DNA from: CAYJDG01 sp964368875
Lineage (GTDB): Bacteria > Pseudomonadota > Alphaproteobacteria > Micavibrionales > Micavibrionaceae
Assembly: GCA_964368875.1 (NCBI GenBank)
Contig: CAYJDG010000010.1
Span: forward strand, 1 to 57,458
DNA length: 57,458 bases
Reading direction: 5' to 3'
This document shows positions 1 through 8,199 of this stretch, one piece after another. The position numbers and the translations under genes are program-made. Each line of letters opens with the position of its first letter. The first letter of the stretch is position 1. Under the pieces are notes generated by a model, which saw nothing but the letters and a program-made list of their open reading frames with translations, did not search any database and was not told the DNA's origin.

Positions 1-701
1 GTGAAGGTGCTGAACAGGCCGAACACATCATCGCTGACCAGAACCTGCCCGTCGCATTTGGGTGAGGCGCCGATGCCGATGGTCGGAATTTTGACGGTGG
101 CGGTGATTTCGGCGGCGACGGTTTCAAGCACACCCTCGATGACGAAGGAAAATGCGCCGGCGGTTGCGACCGCCTCTGCATCCGCCTTGATGCGGGCGAT
201 TGCCTCGGGCGTGCGGCCTTGCGCAGCGTAGGTGCCGACCTGATTGATCCGTTGCGGCATCAATCCAACATGACCCATCACTGGAATGCCGCGCGCGCTT
301 AAAAATTCTATCGTCGGCGCAAGCTCAGTACCGCCTTCAAGTTTGACTGCGTCAGCCCCGGCCTGCAATAGCACGACTGAGGCGGTATAGGCTTGCTCAG
401 ATGAGCCGTGATACGTGCCGAAGGGAAGATCGGCAATGACGAAGGTATCCGGTGCGCCGCGCCGCACGGCCGCGGTATGCAGCGCCATCATGTCGAGCGT
501 CACGCCAACCGTCGATGGCAGGCCATGATAAACCATGCCGACCGAGTCACCGACCAAGAGTGCGTCGACATGCGGTGCGAGCAAGGCCGCAACCGGAGCC
601 GAATACGCGGTCAGGACCACCAGCTTCGGGCCACCTTTGCGGGCCATGAATGCGGGGACAGTCATTTTTTTAGGGACAATCGTCGTGCTGGTCGTACTCA
701 T
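1..701 (-). CDS. panB: 3-methyl-2-oxobutanoate hydroxymethyltransferase, 3' end outside window
   Basis: Ketopantoate hydroxymethyltransferase, which transfers a hydroxymethyl group from methylene-THF to 2-oxoisovalerate in pantothenate synthesis (cytoplasm). The minus strand reads from ATG at 701 for 233 codons without a stop and then leaves the window, so roughly the last 30-40 residues are missing. Visible family motifs are VVLTAYSAP near the N-terminus, the metal-site stretch LLVGDSVGMV, MGHVGLMPQ, and FVIEGV, which holds the conserved acidic residue. It is divergent from a thioesterase and panC, with about 70 bp between, so the pantothenate genes share a short intergenic promoter region. 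Recognition is confident; only the C-terminus is unseen. Confidence 0.95.
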   Translation of the reverse strand, partial: MSTTSTTIVPKKMTVPAFMARKGGPKLVVLTAYSAPVAALLAPHVDALLVGDSVGMVYHGLPSTVGVTLDMMALHTAAVRRGAPDTFVIADLPFGTYHGSSEQAYTASVVLLQAGADAVKLEGGTELAPTIEFLSARGIPVMGHVGLMPQRINQVGTYAAQGRTPEAIARIKADAEAVATAGAFSFVIEGVLETVAAEITATVKIPTIGIGASPKCDGQVLVSDDVFGLFSTF

Positions 702-771
702 CGGGGCTTCTCCATATGGGAAAGGATCGTAATGGCTTGCGCGGGAACGCTCCAGCCTTTATTTTCAGGGC

Positions 772-1326
772 ATGAACTTATATTTCAGGGTCATTTACCT
801 TCTTATCGCATCGTTCTTCCGCCCCCGCATCAGCGGGATTTTTGATGTGTCCCGCATCCGCATGCGCGTCTGGCCCAATGATCTCGATTTTAACTGGCAT
901 ATGAACAATGGCCGCTATCTGACGGTCATGGATCTGGGCCGCTTTGACCTAATCCTGCGCAACGGGCTGATGAAGCTGATGCTGAAGCAGAAAAGTGTCC
1001 CTATCCTTGCCGCCGCCAAAATCCGCTACCGCCTGCCGCTCGCGCCGCTGCAGAAATTCGATCTCGAGACCCGCGTGATCGCATGGGACGCGAAATGGGT
1101 TTTTATCGAACAAAGATTCATCATCGTCGATGGCCCCAAGAAAGATGCAATCGCAGCGATTGCCCTGCTCAAGGCGAGTTTTTACGATAAGAAAAATAAA
1201 ACTTCTGTGCCGACGGCTATCCTGCTCGAGGCTCTCAACTATACCGGAGCGTCTCCCGACCTGCCGCCACATATCGTCAAGTGGCAGGACGCGGAAGAAT
1301 CGCTTCGTGATCTGACGAAAGGCTAA
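772..1326 (+). CDS. Hotdog-fold acyl-CoA thioesterase-like protein (4HBT family)
   Basis: A 184-residue protein with a single hotdog domain of the 4-hydroxybenzoyl-CoA thioesterase superfamily. After a hydrophobic N-terminal segment (residues 1-17) comes the signature DLDFNWHMNNGRYL near residue 40, matching the D-x-x-x-x-H-x-N-N-x-x-Y pattern of the THEM6/YbgC-like branch; its aspartate is the usual catalytic residue. The N-terminal hydrophobic stretch suggests membrane association. The stop is 3 bp before panC, so the two are probably co-transcribed. A role in CoA or acyl-CoA metabolism would fit the pantothenate neighbours, but the substrate cannot be read from sequence. Confidence 0.8.
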   Translation: MNLYFRVIYLLIASFFRPRISGIFDVSRIRMRVWPNDLDFNWHMNNGRYLTVMDLGRFDLILRNGLMKLMLKQKSVPILAAAKIRYRLPLAPLQKFDLETRVIAWDAKWVFIEQRFIIVDGPKKDAIAAIALLKASFYDKKNKTSVPTAILLEALNYTGASPDLPPHIVKWQDAEESLRDLTKG

Positions 1327-1329
1327 GCC

Positions 1330-2163
1330 ATGCTGATATTACGCACTCCCCAGGAATTAAAGGGACGGATGGAAACCCTGCGCCTGTCGCGCAAGATGAT
1401 CGGTTTCGTGCCGACCATGGGAGCGTTGCATGACGGGCACCTTGCGCTCGGTGCGGAGGCCCGCAAGACCTGCAGCACAGTGATTTACAGCATTTTCGTC
1501 AATCCGCTGCAATTCGCGCCGCATGAAGATCTTGACGAATACCCGCGTGATGAGGGGGCCGACCTTGCCAAGCTGGAAGCCGCCGGTGTCGATATCGCAT
1601 ATGTCCCGGATGTCGAATTTATGTATCCGAAAAGTTTCGTCACGAAGATTTCCGTCGGCGGCATCAGCGAGCCGCTTGAGGGCGAATTCCGCCCCCATTT
1701 CTTTAACGGCGTGGCGACCGTCGTGACCAAGCTCCTGTTGCAGGTCATGCCGACCCATGCCTATTTCGGGGAAAAAGATTACCAGCAATTGCAGGTCATC
1801 AAACGCGTGGTGCGTGATCTGAATGTGCCTGTGGAAATTGTCGGCGTGCCGATCGTGCGCGACGAAAACGGTCTGGCTTTGTCCTCGCGCAATGCTTATC
1901 TCTCCCCTGAAGAATATCAAATTGCGATCTTGCTCAACCGCGCCTTGCTCGGGATGAGTGTGCTGGTCCGGCAGGGAGAAAAATTCTCGGAGATCGAGGA
2001 CGTGGGTCGCGATGCCCTGCGGAAAGTCGGCTTTGACAAGATCGACTATTGCGTGGTGCGTGACGCCGAAACCCTGCTGGCGCCCGATCGACCGACAGAG
2101 CTGCGCCTGCTGGCTGCAGCATGGCTGGGCCGGACACGCCTGATCGACAATATGGCGGTTTAG
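1330..2163 (+). CDS. panC: Pantothenate synthetase (pantoate-beta-alanine ligase)
   Basis: ATP-dependent condensation of pantoate with beta-alanine, the last step of pantothenate synthesis, cytoplasmic. The 277 residues match the usual family length. The nucleotidyl-transferase HIGH-type motif appears as GALHDGH (residues 31-37), preceded by FVPTM. Further conserved blocks are IFVNPLQF, GEKDYQQL (ATP and pantoate site) and LSSRNAYLS. It follows the thioesterase gene by 3 bp and lies opposite panB. Its TAG stop overlaps the stop of the convergent SCO1 gene by 4 bases (2160-2163), leaving no space for a terminator between them. Confidence 0.97.
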   Translation: MLILRTPQELKGRMETLRLSRKMIGFVPTMGALHDGHLALGAEARKTCSTVIYSIFVNPLQFAPHEDLDEYPRDEGADLAKLEAAGVDIAYVPDVEFMYPKSFVTKISVGGISEPLEGEFRPHFFNGVATVVTKLLLQVMPTHAYFGEKDYQQLQVIKRVVRDLNVPVEIVGVPIVRDENGLALSSRNAYLSPEEYQIAILLNRALLGMSVLVRQGEKFSEIEDVGRDALRKVGFDKIDYCVVRDAETLLAPDRPTELRLLAAAWLGRTRLIDNMAV

Positions 2164-2789
2164 GACTTTTGCTCGGCGAAATAGGTCTTCAGCGTCTCTA
2201 CCATCGTCTCCGCCGTGTCGGTGGAGCGGAAAAGGTAGACGGGTTTATCGTCCGGAGTCATGAAGTAGATATAAGATGAATGATCCATCGTGTAGGTGTC
2301 GTCCTGCGGCACCTTCGCGGCATAGACTTTATAGGTCTTTTTGACCGCGTCGATTTGTTCCACTGATCCGGTCAGGCCGATCAGGTTTTTCGAAAAAAGC
2401 GGCACATAATTTTTCATCACGGCAACCGTGTCACGTTCCGGATCGACGGTGATAAAAATGGGCTGGATTTTTGCCCGCAGGTCATCAGGCAGATCGCGCA
2501 GCGCCTCGGCAGTTTTTTGTAGTTCCGTCGGGCAGATCGCCGGACAATAAGTGAAGCCGAAATAAATCAGTTTGTAGGTACCCGCATAATCTTTTTCGGT
2601 GCGGGTCTTGCCGTCCTGATCGGTGAGCGTAAACGGGCCGCCGATACTCGCGGCGTTCATCAGCGGCGGCTTCGCACTGGCAGATGGTTTCTGGTCCATG
2701 AGAAAGCCTGCGCCGCCGATCACGGCCCCGAGAACGAGGCCGATGGCGCAGAGCATGAGAGTGCGAAGAAGGCGCTGTTTTGGTGTCAT
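2160..2789 (-). CDS. SCO1/SenC family copper chaperone for cytochrome oxidase
   Basis: Membrane-anchored thioredoxin-fold protein of the SCO1/SenC family, which delivers copper to the CuA site of cytochrome c oxidase or acts as its thiol reductase in the periplasm. From ATG 2789 (209 residues) there is an N-terminal membrane helix at about residues 8-30, then the copper-binding motif FTYCPAICP with cysteines 82 and 86, and the conserved histidine in MDHSSY (about 170). A GTG three codons upstream (2798) is an alternative start. The gene may be the last of a minus-strand run behind the lipoprotein gene at 2830-3735. No oxidase genes lie in the window. Confidence 0.92.
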   Translation of the reverse strand: MTPKQRLLRTLMLCAIGLVLGAVIGGAGFLMDQKPSASAKPPLMNAASIGGPFTLTDQDGKTRTEKDYAGTYKLIYFGFTYCPAICPTELQKTAEALRDLPDDLRAKIQPIFITVDPERDTVAVMKNYVPLFSKNLIGLTGSVEQIDAVKKTYKVYAAKVPQDDTYTMDHSSYIYFMTPDDKPVYLFRSTDTAETMVETLKTYFAEQKS

Positions 2790-2829
2790 GTGAGACACTT
2801 AGCCCGGACGAGGCGGAAAATCCAGAGCT

Positions 2830-3735
2830 TTAAGCCGGCAAGCGTGGCGCAGGCTTGGTTTCATTGAGCGAGACGGCTTTGACGGTGTCGCTTAAGAAAG
2901 CATAGAGCGCGAGCTGGCGGTCCAGAAACGCGAACAGGTCAGTCTGGGACAGGCCGCTGATCTTGGCAGGTTTCATTTCACAAAGCAGGGAGGCGCAGGT
3001 TCGGTGCTGGTCGCGAACATCTTTGAGCGCGCCATCATAATCGGCGTTCCCGGCGGCGAGCGCATCTTTATTCAACCCGAGACAGTTAAAGCTGCGCACC
3101 ACCGGCTCTTGCGTCAGCTTGCCGAAACAGGCGGCACGGCTGCTCTCTTTATCGGTCGGCACCGGCAGGCGGATCACATGTGGGATCTCAAGCTGGAGGC
3201 GTGAGAAATCCGTGTTGAGCGTCAGCGGATCGGTCGAACGCACGCGGATGGTCACGACCGGGCTTGACGGGTTGGCGATATCGGACGGCGTCGGTGGCAG
3301 CAGGCTGCGCAGAACATCTTCTTTTTCTTTTGAAGCTTTGCCGCCCGCGGCGACGCCACCCAGCAGGTCATAGGCTTCGGTCACAGGAATGAGCAAAACC
3401 TTGCCGTCATTAGGCGGTGCGGAGATCACATCGGGACGCGCTGGGACGTTGGCAGAGGCTTCGCCCGGCATCAGGCGGCGGTTGTCGGTGCCGTACATGA
3501 CCAGAAAGCCGCGACGGGTGGTCGTGTTGATGACCCAGTAGACGCCGCGGTTGGACGCGCCGCCCTTGAGAATGCCATTGATGGCATCGGCTTCGCTGGA
3601 TGGATTTCCGGCGACACGTTCAAAGGTGATGTCAGAGCGCACCTGCGGCTCGGCAGGTTTTTTGTCCCCGCATCCGGCCATACAGAAAGCTGCTGCGACA
3701 AGCGGGACGGCGTAAGAGGCAGATCGTTGCTGCAT
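2830..3735 (-). CDS. Putative lipoprotein of unknown function
   Basis: A 301-residue protein that I do not recognise. ATG 3735 is preferred because AAGGG lies 8 bases upstream; a GTG at 3744 is the longer alternative. The N-terminus has a short hydrophobic stretch ending in a lipobox-like CMAGC, so it is predicted to be a lipid-anchored envelope protein. The mature part is soluble-looking, with four further cysteines in the C-terminal half (around AACFG, NCLG, CASLLC) that could form disulfides. It sits between phoH and the SCO1 gene on the same strand, 40 bp upstream of the latter, and could share transcription with it. No function can be assigned. Confidence 0.75.
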   Translation of the reverse strand: MQQRSASYAVPLVAAAFCMAGCGDKKPAEPQVRSDITFERVAGNPSSEADAINGILKGGASNRGVYWVINTTTRRGFLVMYGTDNRRLMPGEASANVPARPDVISAPPNDGKVLLIPVTEAYDLLGGVAAGGKASKEKEDVLRSLLPPTPSDIANPSSPVVTIRVRSTDPLTLNTDFSRLQLEIPHVIRLPVPTDKESSRAACFGKLTQEPVVRSFNCLGLNKDALAAGNADYDGALKDVRDQHRTCASLLCEMKPAKISGLSQTDLFAFLDRQLALYAFLSDTVKAVSLNETKPAPRLPA

Positions 3736-3819
3736 AAGAAACACCCTTTAAAATCTGCGGAAGCCTACATCTCCCTGCACCCTGTGTCAAATTTCCATAG
3801 ATAAGTAAAGATGCATACA

Positions 3820-3850
3820 AAAGGCCCCCGCAAAATCTCGCGGGGGCTTT
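3820..3850 (-). terminator. Rho-independent terminator after phoH
   Basis: A perfect 8-bp GC stem (GCCCCCGC at 3824-3831 paired with GCGGGGGC at 3840-3847) with an 8-base loop. Read on the minus strand it is followed by a short T run. It lies just beyond the phoH stop and before the lipoprotein start, and separates the two transcription units. Confidence 0.85.
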
Positions 3851-3877
3851 GGAGTTTCGAGGAGGAAAGATCAGGCT

Positions 3878-4642
3878 TTAAATCACTTCGAGCATTTCGG
3901 CGACAAGCGGGTGGCGGACGATGTCGACTTGCTGGAGTTTGATGACCGCCATGTTCGGCAGGGGGGCTAAGCGGTTGGCGATATCGGCGAGACCCGACAT
4001 GCCGGGCAAGAGATCGCTCTGGTCTGGATCGCCCGTCACCACCATCGTCGAGTGCCAGCCTAAGCGCGAGAGCAGCATCTTGAGTTGGGCGTAGGTGCAG
4101 TTCTGAGCTTCATCGACCACCACGAAGGCATTGTTGAGCGTGCGTCCGCGCATGAAGCCAACGGGAGCAATCTCGATCGTGCCTTCCTGCAACAACGTGC
4201 GCAGGCGTTTGCCGCCCATGCGGTCGCCGAGCGCGTCGTAGAGCGGGCGGAGGTAAGGTGCCATCTTTTCATGCATGTCGCCGGGGAGGAAGCCGAGCGA
4301 TTCGCCTGCTTCCATCGCAGGGCGCGAGAGGATGATGCGTTCGATCTTGCCTTCATCAAGCGCCTCGACGGCGGCGGAAATCGCGAGGTAGGTTTTCCCT
4401 GAACCTGCCGGGCCGAGGGCGAGGGTCAGGCTATGGGCCTTGATCGCATCCATCAGGAGTTTCTGGCCTTCCGAGCGGGGCTTGATCTTGCGCAGGAAGG
4501 ATTTGTCGCGGTTGTTGTCTATGTCTTTTTCGAGAGGGTGCCAGTCGCGGGATGAGCCGCCGAATTTATCCGTATGAACGACATTGCCTTCGCTCGATTT
4601 ATCACGCTTGCGATCAGCGGTACGGTTTCTGGCTTTCGACAT
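3878..4642 (-). CDS. PhoH family protein (P-loop ATPase)
   Basis: A 254-residue PhoH-domain ATPase, part of the superfamily 1 helicase-like P-loop proteins often linked to RNA metabolism or stress. Walker A is GPAGSGKT (residues 77-84), Walker B is FVVVDEAQN, and the motif VVTGDPDQ follows, all typical of PhoH. The first 50 residues are charged and probably disordered. Start ATG 4642 is favoured because AGGAG lies 6 bases upstream; an in-frame ATG at 4648 abuts that Shine-Dalgarno and is unlikely. The protein is short, with no PIN domain, so it is not a PhoH2 toxin-type protein. It has its own terminator and appears monocistronic. Confidence 0.9.
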   Translation of the reverse strand: MSKARNRTADRKRDKSSEGNVVHTDKFGGSSRDWHPLEKDIDNNRDKSFLRKIKPRSEGQKLLMDAIKAHSLTLALGPAGSGKTYLAISAAVEALDEGKIERIILSRPAMEAGESLGFLPGDMHEKMAPYLRPLYDALGDRMGGKRLRTLLQEGTIEIAPVGFMRGRTLNNAFVVVDEAQNCTYAQLKMLLSRLGWHSTMVVTGDPDQSDLLPGMSGLADIANRLAPLPNMAVIKLQQVDIVRHPLVAEMLEVI

Positions 4643-4965
4643 AGGCATCTCCTGGGGTGGGGGTTGCAGTGAAAAAACCGAAGACACCGGCGCGCGGAAG
4701 CGGCTGCCAGTTGTCATATGCGCGGGAGGATTTTTGGGTAAAAGAAGGACGCTGGGCGAGGGGTTGAAATTCGCCGGGGTTTCTATGGGGACCTTGAGAC
4801 TGACGTGATGTCAAAGAGGAGGTACCGGAGGGGATGAGGCGTTAACTCAATAGCAGAATCGTAACAGGATTCGTTTGGACTGCCTATATTTTTTATTGCA
4901 GCGCGGGCGTGGTATATTAATACCCGGTTTTTCGAATCCCCAAACCGCCTTGCCCCCGTGACCGA
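4643..4965. other. Intergenic region between phoH and the acyltransferase
   Basis: About 320 bp between divergent genes. It must hold the promoters of both phoH (minus) and the acyltransferase (plus). I see an A/T-rich stretch around 4880-4935 just before the plus-strand gene, but no promoter I would call with confidence, no RNA gene and no convincing small coding region. Confidence 0.5.
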
Positions 4966-6909
4966 GTGATTGAATATCGACGCGATATAGACGGCCTGCG
5001 CGCCCTGGCGGTGCTGGCCGTTATTTTTTACCACGCGGACCACCGGCTCGTTCCGGGGGGCTATGCGGGTGTCGATATTTTTTTTGTCATCTCCGGCTTC
5101 CTGATCACGTCACTCATTCTCAAGGATCATGCCGCAGGAACATTTTCACTCGCGCAGTTCTGGGAGCGGCGCGTACGGCGGATCGTTCCGGCGATGCTGG
5201 TGATGATGGTGGCCACGGCCTTTGGTGGGCTGGTGATTCTTTTTCCGCCGGACGTTAAACATCTCGGGGCAGAGATGGCGGTGCAGGCAATTTTCTCCGC
5301 CAACTTTCTCTTTGCCGCGCAATCGGGCTATTTCGATCTGCAAAGTTCGTTCAAGCCGCTGCTGCATACCTGGTCGCTGGCGGTCGAGGAACAATTTTAT
5401 CTCATCTTTCCTGTGCTGATGATGGTGGGGCTGCGCCATTCCTATCGCCGGATCGTGTGGTGGATGTGCGGCGCGCTTGCTGTGTCTTATGTGCTGTGTA
5501 TTCTCGGCGGGCTCTATGATCCGGTGCCAAGCTTCTATCTGCTGCCGATGCGCAGCTGGGAGTTTCTGGTCGGAGCGTTGCTGCCATTCATTCCGCGCGT
5601 GACCTTCAGTCGGTTCGAACATGAACTCCTCAACCTCGCGGCCTTTGGCGGGCTTTTATATGCGCTCTTTTTCCAACAGGGCTATACGACCAATCTCTGG
5701 GCGGTGATGGCTCTGCCCTGCCTTGCCACCGCCGTTCTGTTGTGGGATAGGCCCAGCCAGCCGACGCTAGTAACGCGCTTGCTGTCGCAGGCACCCATGC
5801 GTGGCACGGGGCTGATTTCCTACTCACTTTATCTATGGCATTGGCCGGTGTTTACCTATGCAACGTATATTCTTGTGCGGCCTTTGCATCTCAACGAGAC
5901 CTTCGCTCTGCTTGGCATCATTTTCGTGCTCGCCGGATTGTCATGGGCGCTGGTCGAGCGACCCGTGCGGCAGAAAAAGATTCTTCCTGCACGCGCGCAA
6001 GTTTTTCGCGCCGCGTTTCTGGGTGCTGCCCTCGTCGCGTTGCTCGGCGGGGCCTTGTATCTGGGCGATGGCGGCACATGGCGGTTCTCACCCGAGGTCA
6101 ATGCCTACGCGGCCGCAAGCGCCGAGGCGAGTGAACATTTCGATACCTGTTTCCCGAGCCCGCTTTACAAAGTCGACAACGAAAAAATCTGCCATGTCGG
6201 TCCGCCGGAGGCAGCTCCGACGTTTCTTGTTTTCGGCGACAGCTTTGCCATGGCGCAGTTGCCTGCGCTTGAAAAGGCGGCGGCCAAGAGCGGTCATGCC
6301 GGGCTGGTTGCCTCGCACAATGCCTGTCCGCCACTCTTTGGCATCGATCGTCCCAATCAATCTAAAATGTATCACTGCCGCGCCTTTAACGATGAAATCA
6401 AAGGCCTGATCAAATCCAGCGGCGTCAAGGCGGTCATGCTGGTGGCGCGTTGGCCGGCCTATGGGAGCCTTTACATGCTAAGCGATGATGCCAGTGCGGG
6501 GTCATGGTCGCCGGAGAAAAGCCGGGCGATCTTCAAGCGCGGGCTCCGCGCAACTGTGGCTGAATTGCACCGGCAGGGTATTGCCGTGTGGATCGTTCAG
6601 GCACCCCCCGACTATGCGTTCGACGTGCCGCGCAGGCTGGCGGTGATGGCGCGGCTTGGTGAAGATCCGACTCGGATCGGCCAAAGCCTCGAAGATTATC
6701 ACGCCAGTCAGGCCCCGTTTGTCGACGCGCTTAAAGATATCCCGGACGTGCGCCTGATCAGTTTCGAGAAAGCCTTGTGTACAGAAGATAAGTGGTGCCG
6801 CGCCGAACTGGATGGGATGTCGCTTTATCGCGATACGCACCATCTGTCCGTGCAGGGCGCGATGCTGATGGCACCGCAGTTTGAAGAGTTCTTCAAAAGC
6901 CTGGAGTAA
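4966..6909 (+). CDS. OafA/YrhL-type acyltransferase with C-terminal SGNH domain
   Basis: A 647-residue envelope O-acyltransferase. The N-terminal part (about residues 1-380) is an Acyltransferase_3 membrane domain: it opens with YRRDIDGLRALAVLAV, carries the family histidine in FYHADH and GYAGVDIFFVISGFLI, and has around ten membrane helices. The C-terminal part is a periplasmic SGNH domain with nucleophile Ser426 in FGDSFAM and the Asp/His pair in DTHH (623-626). Such two-domain proteins acylate O-antigen, exopolysaccharide or peptidoglycan. Translation starts at GTG 4966; no in-frame ATG gives an intact N-terminus. The gene stands alone. The rhamnose genes rmlCD, about 31 kb away, imply a decorated surface polysaccharide as a possible target, which is inference. 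Confidence 0.92.
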   Translation: MIEYRRDIDGLRALAVLAVIFYHADHRLVPGGYAGVDIFFVISGFLITSLILKDHAAGTFSLAQFWERRVRRIVPAMLVMMVATAFGGLVILFPPDVKHLGAEMAVQAIFSANFLFAAQSGYFDLQSSFKPLLHTWSLAVEEQFYLIFPVLMMVGLRHSYRRIVWWMCGALAVSYVLCILGGLYDPVPSFYLLPMRSWEFLVGALLPFIPRVTFSRFEHELLNLAAFGGLLYALFFQQGYTTNLWAVMALPCLATAVLLWDRPSQPTLVTRLLSQAPMRGTGLISYSLYLWHWPVFTYATYILVRPLHLNETFALLGIIFVLAGLSWALVERPVRQKKILPARAQVFRAAFLGAALVALLGGALYLGDGGTWRFSPEVNAYAAASAEASEHFDTCFPSPLYKVDNEKICHVGPPEAAPTFLVFGDSFAMAQLPALEKAAAKSGHAGLVASHNACPPLFGIDRPNQSKMYHCRAFNDEIKGLIKSSGVKAVMLVARWPAYGSLYMLSDDASAGSWSPEKSRAIFKRGLRATVAELHRQGIAVWIVQAPPDYAFDVPRRLAVMARLGEDPTRIGQSLEDYHASQAPFVDALKDIPDVRLISFEKALCTEDKWCRAELDGMSLYRDTHHLSVQGAMLMAPQFEEFFKSLE

Positions 6910-7311
6910 TCAGATCACTTGCAAATGCGTGAAGCCGCGTTCACGCAGGGTTAAAGTGAAGGCCGCGCGGGCTGCATGGTAGGTGACCATTTCAAGATCC
7001 GTTTGCGCATAGCCGTACCCTTCGCCAGGACGACATCTGCGGAAGACATGTTCCAGAGCACCTGTATCGCTTGGCAGAGCGAACCATTTTTCCGGCGTAA
7101 CCTTAACGGCTTCTTGCGCGGCACCCGCTACCATCTGGCGCTGTGGGGGAAGGGCTGCCTGCTGCTGCGGATCAAGCGGGGGCACGGTGACGCCCGCCTT
7201 CATAATGGCTGTGAAGTGTTGGCAGGAATCCCAAAAAATATCACTGAGGTCGATGCCGAGATTAGACAACGATTCGAGTCGTACATCTACTTGATGAGTT
7301 TTAGCCGCCAT
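6910..7311 (-). CDS. Hypothetical protein (133 aa)
   Basis: A 133-residue soluble protein that I do not recognise. The start ATG 7311 has AGGG 6 bases upstream on the minus strand. There is no signal peptide or membrane helix. The middle is rich in Gln and Pro (PPLDPQQQAALPPQRQ), and the C-terminal half contains CRPGEGYGYAQTD and an Ala/Thr/Leu-rich helix. It converges on the acyltransferase gene with its stop directly after that gene's TAA, and is divergent from the FMN reductase gene. The reading frame is tidy and has a plausible ribosome-binding site, so I take it as real. Confidence 0.6.
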   Translation of the reverse strand: MAAKTHQVDVRLESLSNLGIDLSDIFWDSCQHFTAIMKAGVTVPPLDPQQQAALPPQRQMVAGAAQEAVKVTPEKWFALPSDTGALEHVFRRCRPGEGYGYAQTDLEMVTYHAARAAFTLTLRERGFTHLQVI

Positions 7312-7548
7312 ATCAGACCCTGTTTTTTTTAGTATTCTTATTTTTTATAAGGGTACGCAGGTTTTACAAAAAAATCAAAACTTCCTTTGGGAGTTTCCGG
7401 ACTTTTTATGGTGCAGCGTAATATCAGCAGAAAAAACAAAGCCCTCAGGAACTTTATGAGGCGCGAATTGTTCTGGCGGCGGGGTTGCTGTAAGCTCCGC
7501 TGGACATAGATTACAGTCCAGAATAATTAATAACCATACGGAGAACCC

Positions 7549-8121
7549 ATGTTGAAAATTGCCGTCGTCGTCGGAAGCCTGCGCAAGGATTCGTTTAACA
7601 AGAAACTGGCCCTTGCCCTCGGCAAGCTCTCTGCCGGAAAAATGGATTTCAAATTTGTCGAGATCGGCGACCTTCCCCTGTTCAATCAGGACCTCGAAGC
7701 CAGCGTTCCCGCCTCGGTCACACGCCTGCGTCAGGACATCAAAGGGGCTGACGGCGTTTTGTTCGTAACGCCAGAATACAACCGCAGCATTCCCGCTGCG
7801 CTCAAGAACGCTATCGACTGGGCGTCGCGTCCATACGGCCAGAGCGTCTGGGCGGGTAAGCCAGCCGCGATCGGCGGCACGTCACAGGGCGGCATCGCCA
7901 CGGCAGTCGCGCAGTCTCATCTGAAAAGCATCGTCGGCGGCTACCTTGCCATGCCGATGCTGGGTCAGCCGGAACTCTATGTGCAATGGAAAGACGGCAT
8001 GATCGCCGATGATGGCACGGTCACCAATGATGATACGAAGAAATTTCTGCAGGGCTTTGTCGATAAGTTCGAGCAGTGGGTGGCAAGCCACGGCACGGCG
8101 AAAGAACAGGCCGCTGCATAA
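7549..8121 (+). CDS. NAD(P)H-dependent FMN reductase (flavodoxin-fold)
   Basis: A 190-residue flavodoxin-fold oxidoreductase of the NADPH-dependent FMN reductase/azoreductase family (ChrR/YieF-like), cytoplasmic. The phosphate-binding loop GSLRKDSFNKKLA lies at residues 9-21 and the second flavin motif TPEYNRSIPAALKNAIDW near residue 76; both are hallmark positions. GGAGA lies 5 bases before the ATG. Members reduce quinones, chromate or azo compounds at the expense of NAD(P)H and may protect against oxidative stress; the true substrate cannot be told. The gene is monocistronic and ends at a bidirectional terminator shared with nrdB. Confidence 0.93.
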   Translation: MLKIAVVVGSLRKDSFNKKLALALGKLSAGKMDFKFVEIGDLPLFNQDLEASVPASVTRLRQDIKGADGVLFVTPEYNRSIPAALKNAIDWASRPYGQSVWAGKPAAIGGTSQGGIATAVAQSHLKSIVGGYLAMPMLGQPELYVQWKDGMIADDGTVTNDDTKKFLQGFVDKFEQWVASHGTAKEQAAA

Positions 8122-8164
8122 AGATACTCCCTGAGCGTCGCTATCTTTTGCTGGCGTTCAGGTT

Positions 8165-8199
8165 TAAAAAAAGCCCCGCAATCTGCGGGGCTTTTCTTT
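8165..8199. terminator. Bidirectional terminator between FMN reductase gene and nrdB
   Basis: An 11-bp stem, AAAGCCCCGCA at about 8170-8180 paired with TGCGGGGCTTT at 8184-8194. An A run on one side and a T run on the other let it serve both converging genes. It touches the 3' end of nrdB (stop at 8198). Confidence 0.9.
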
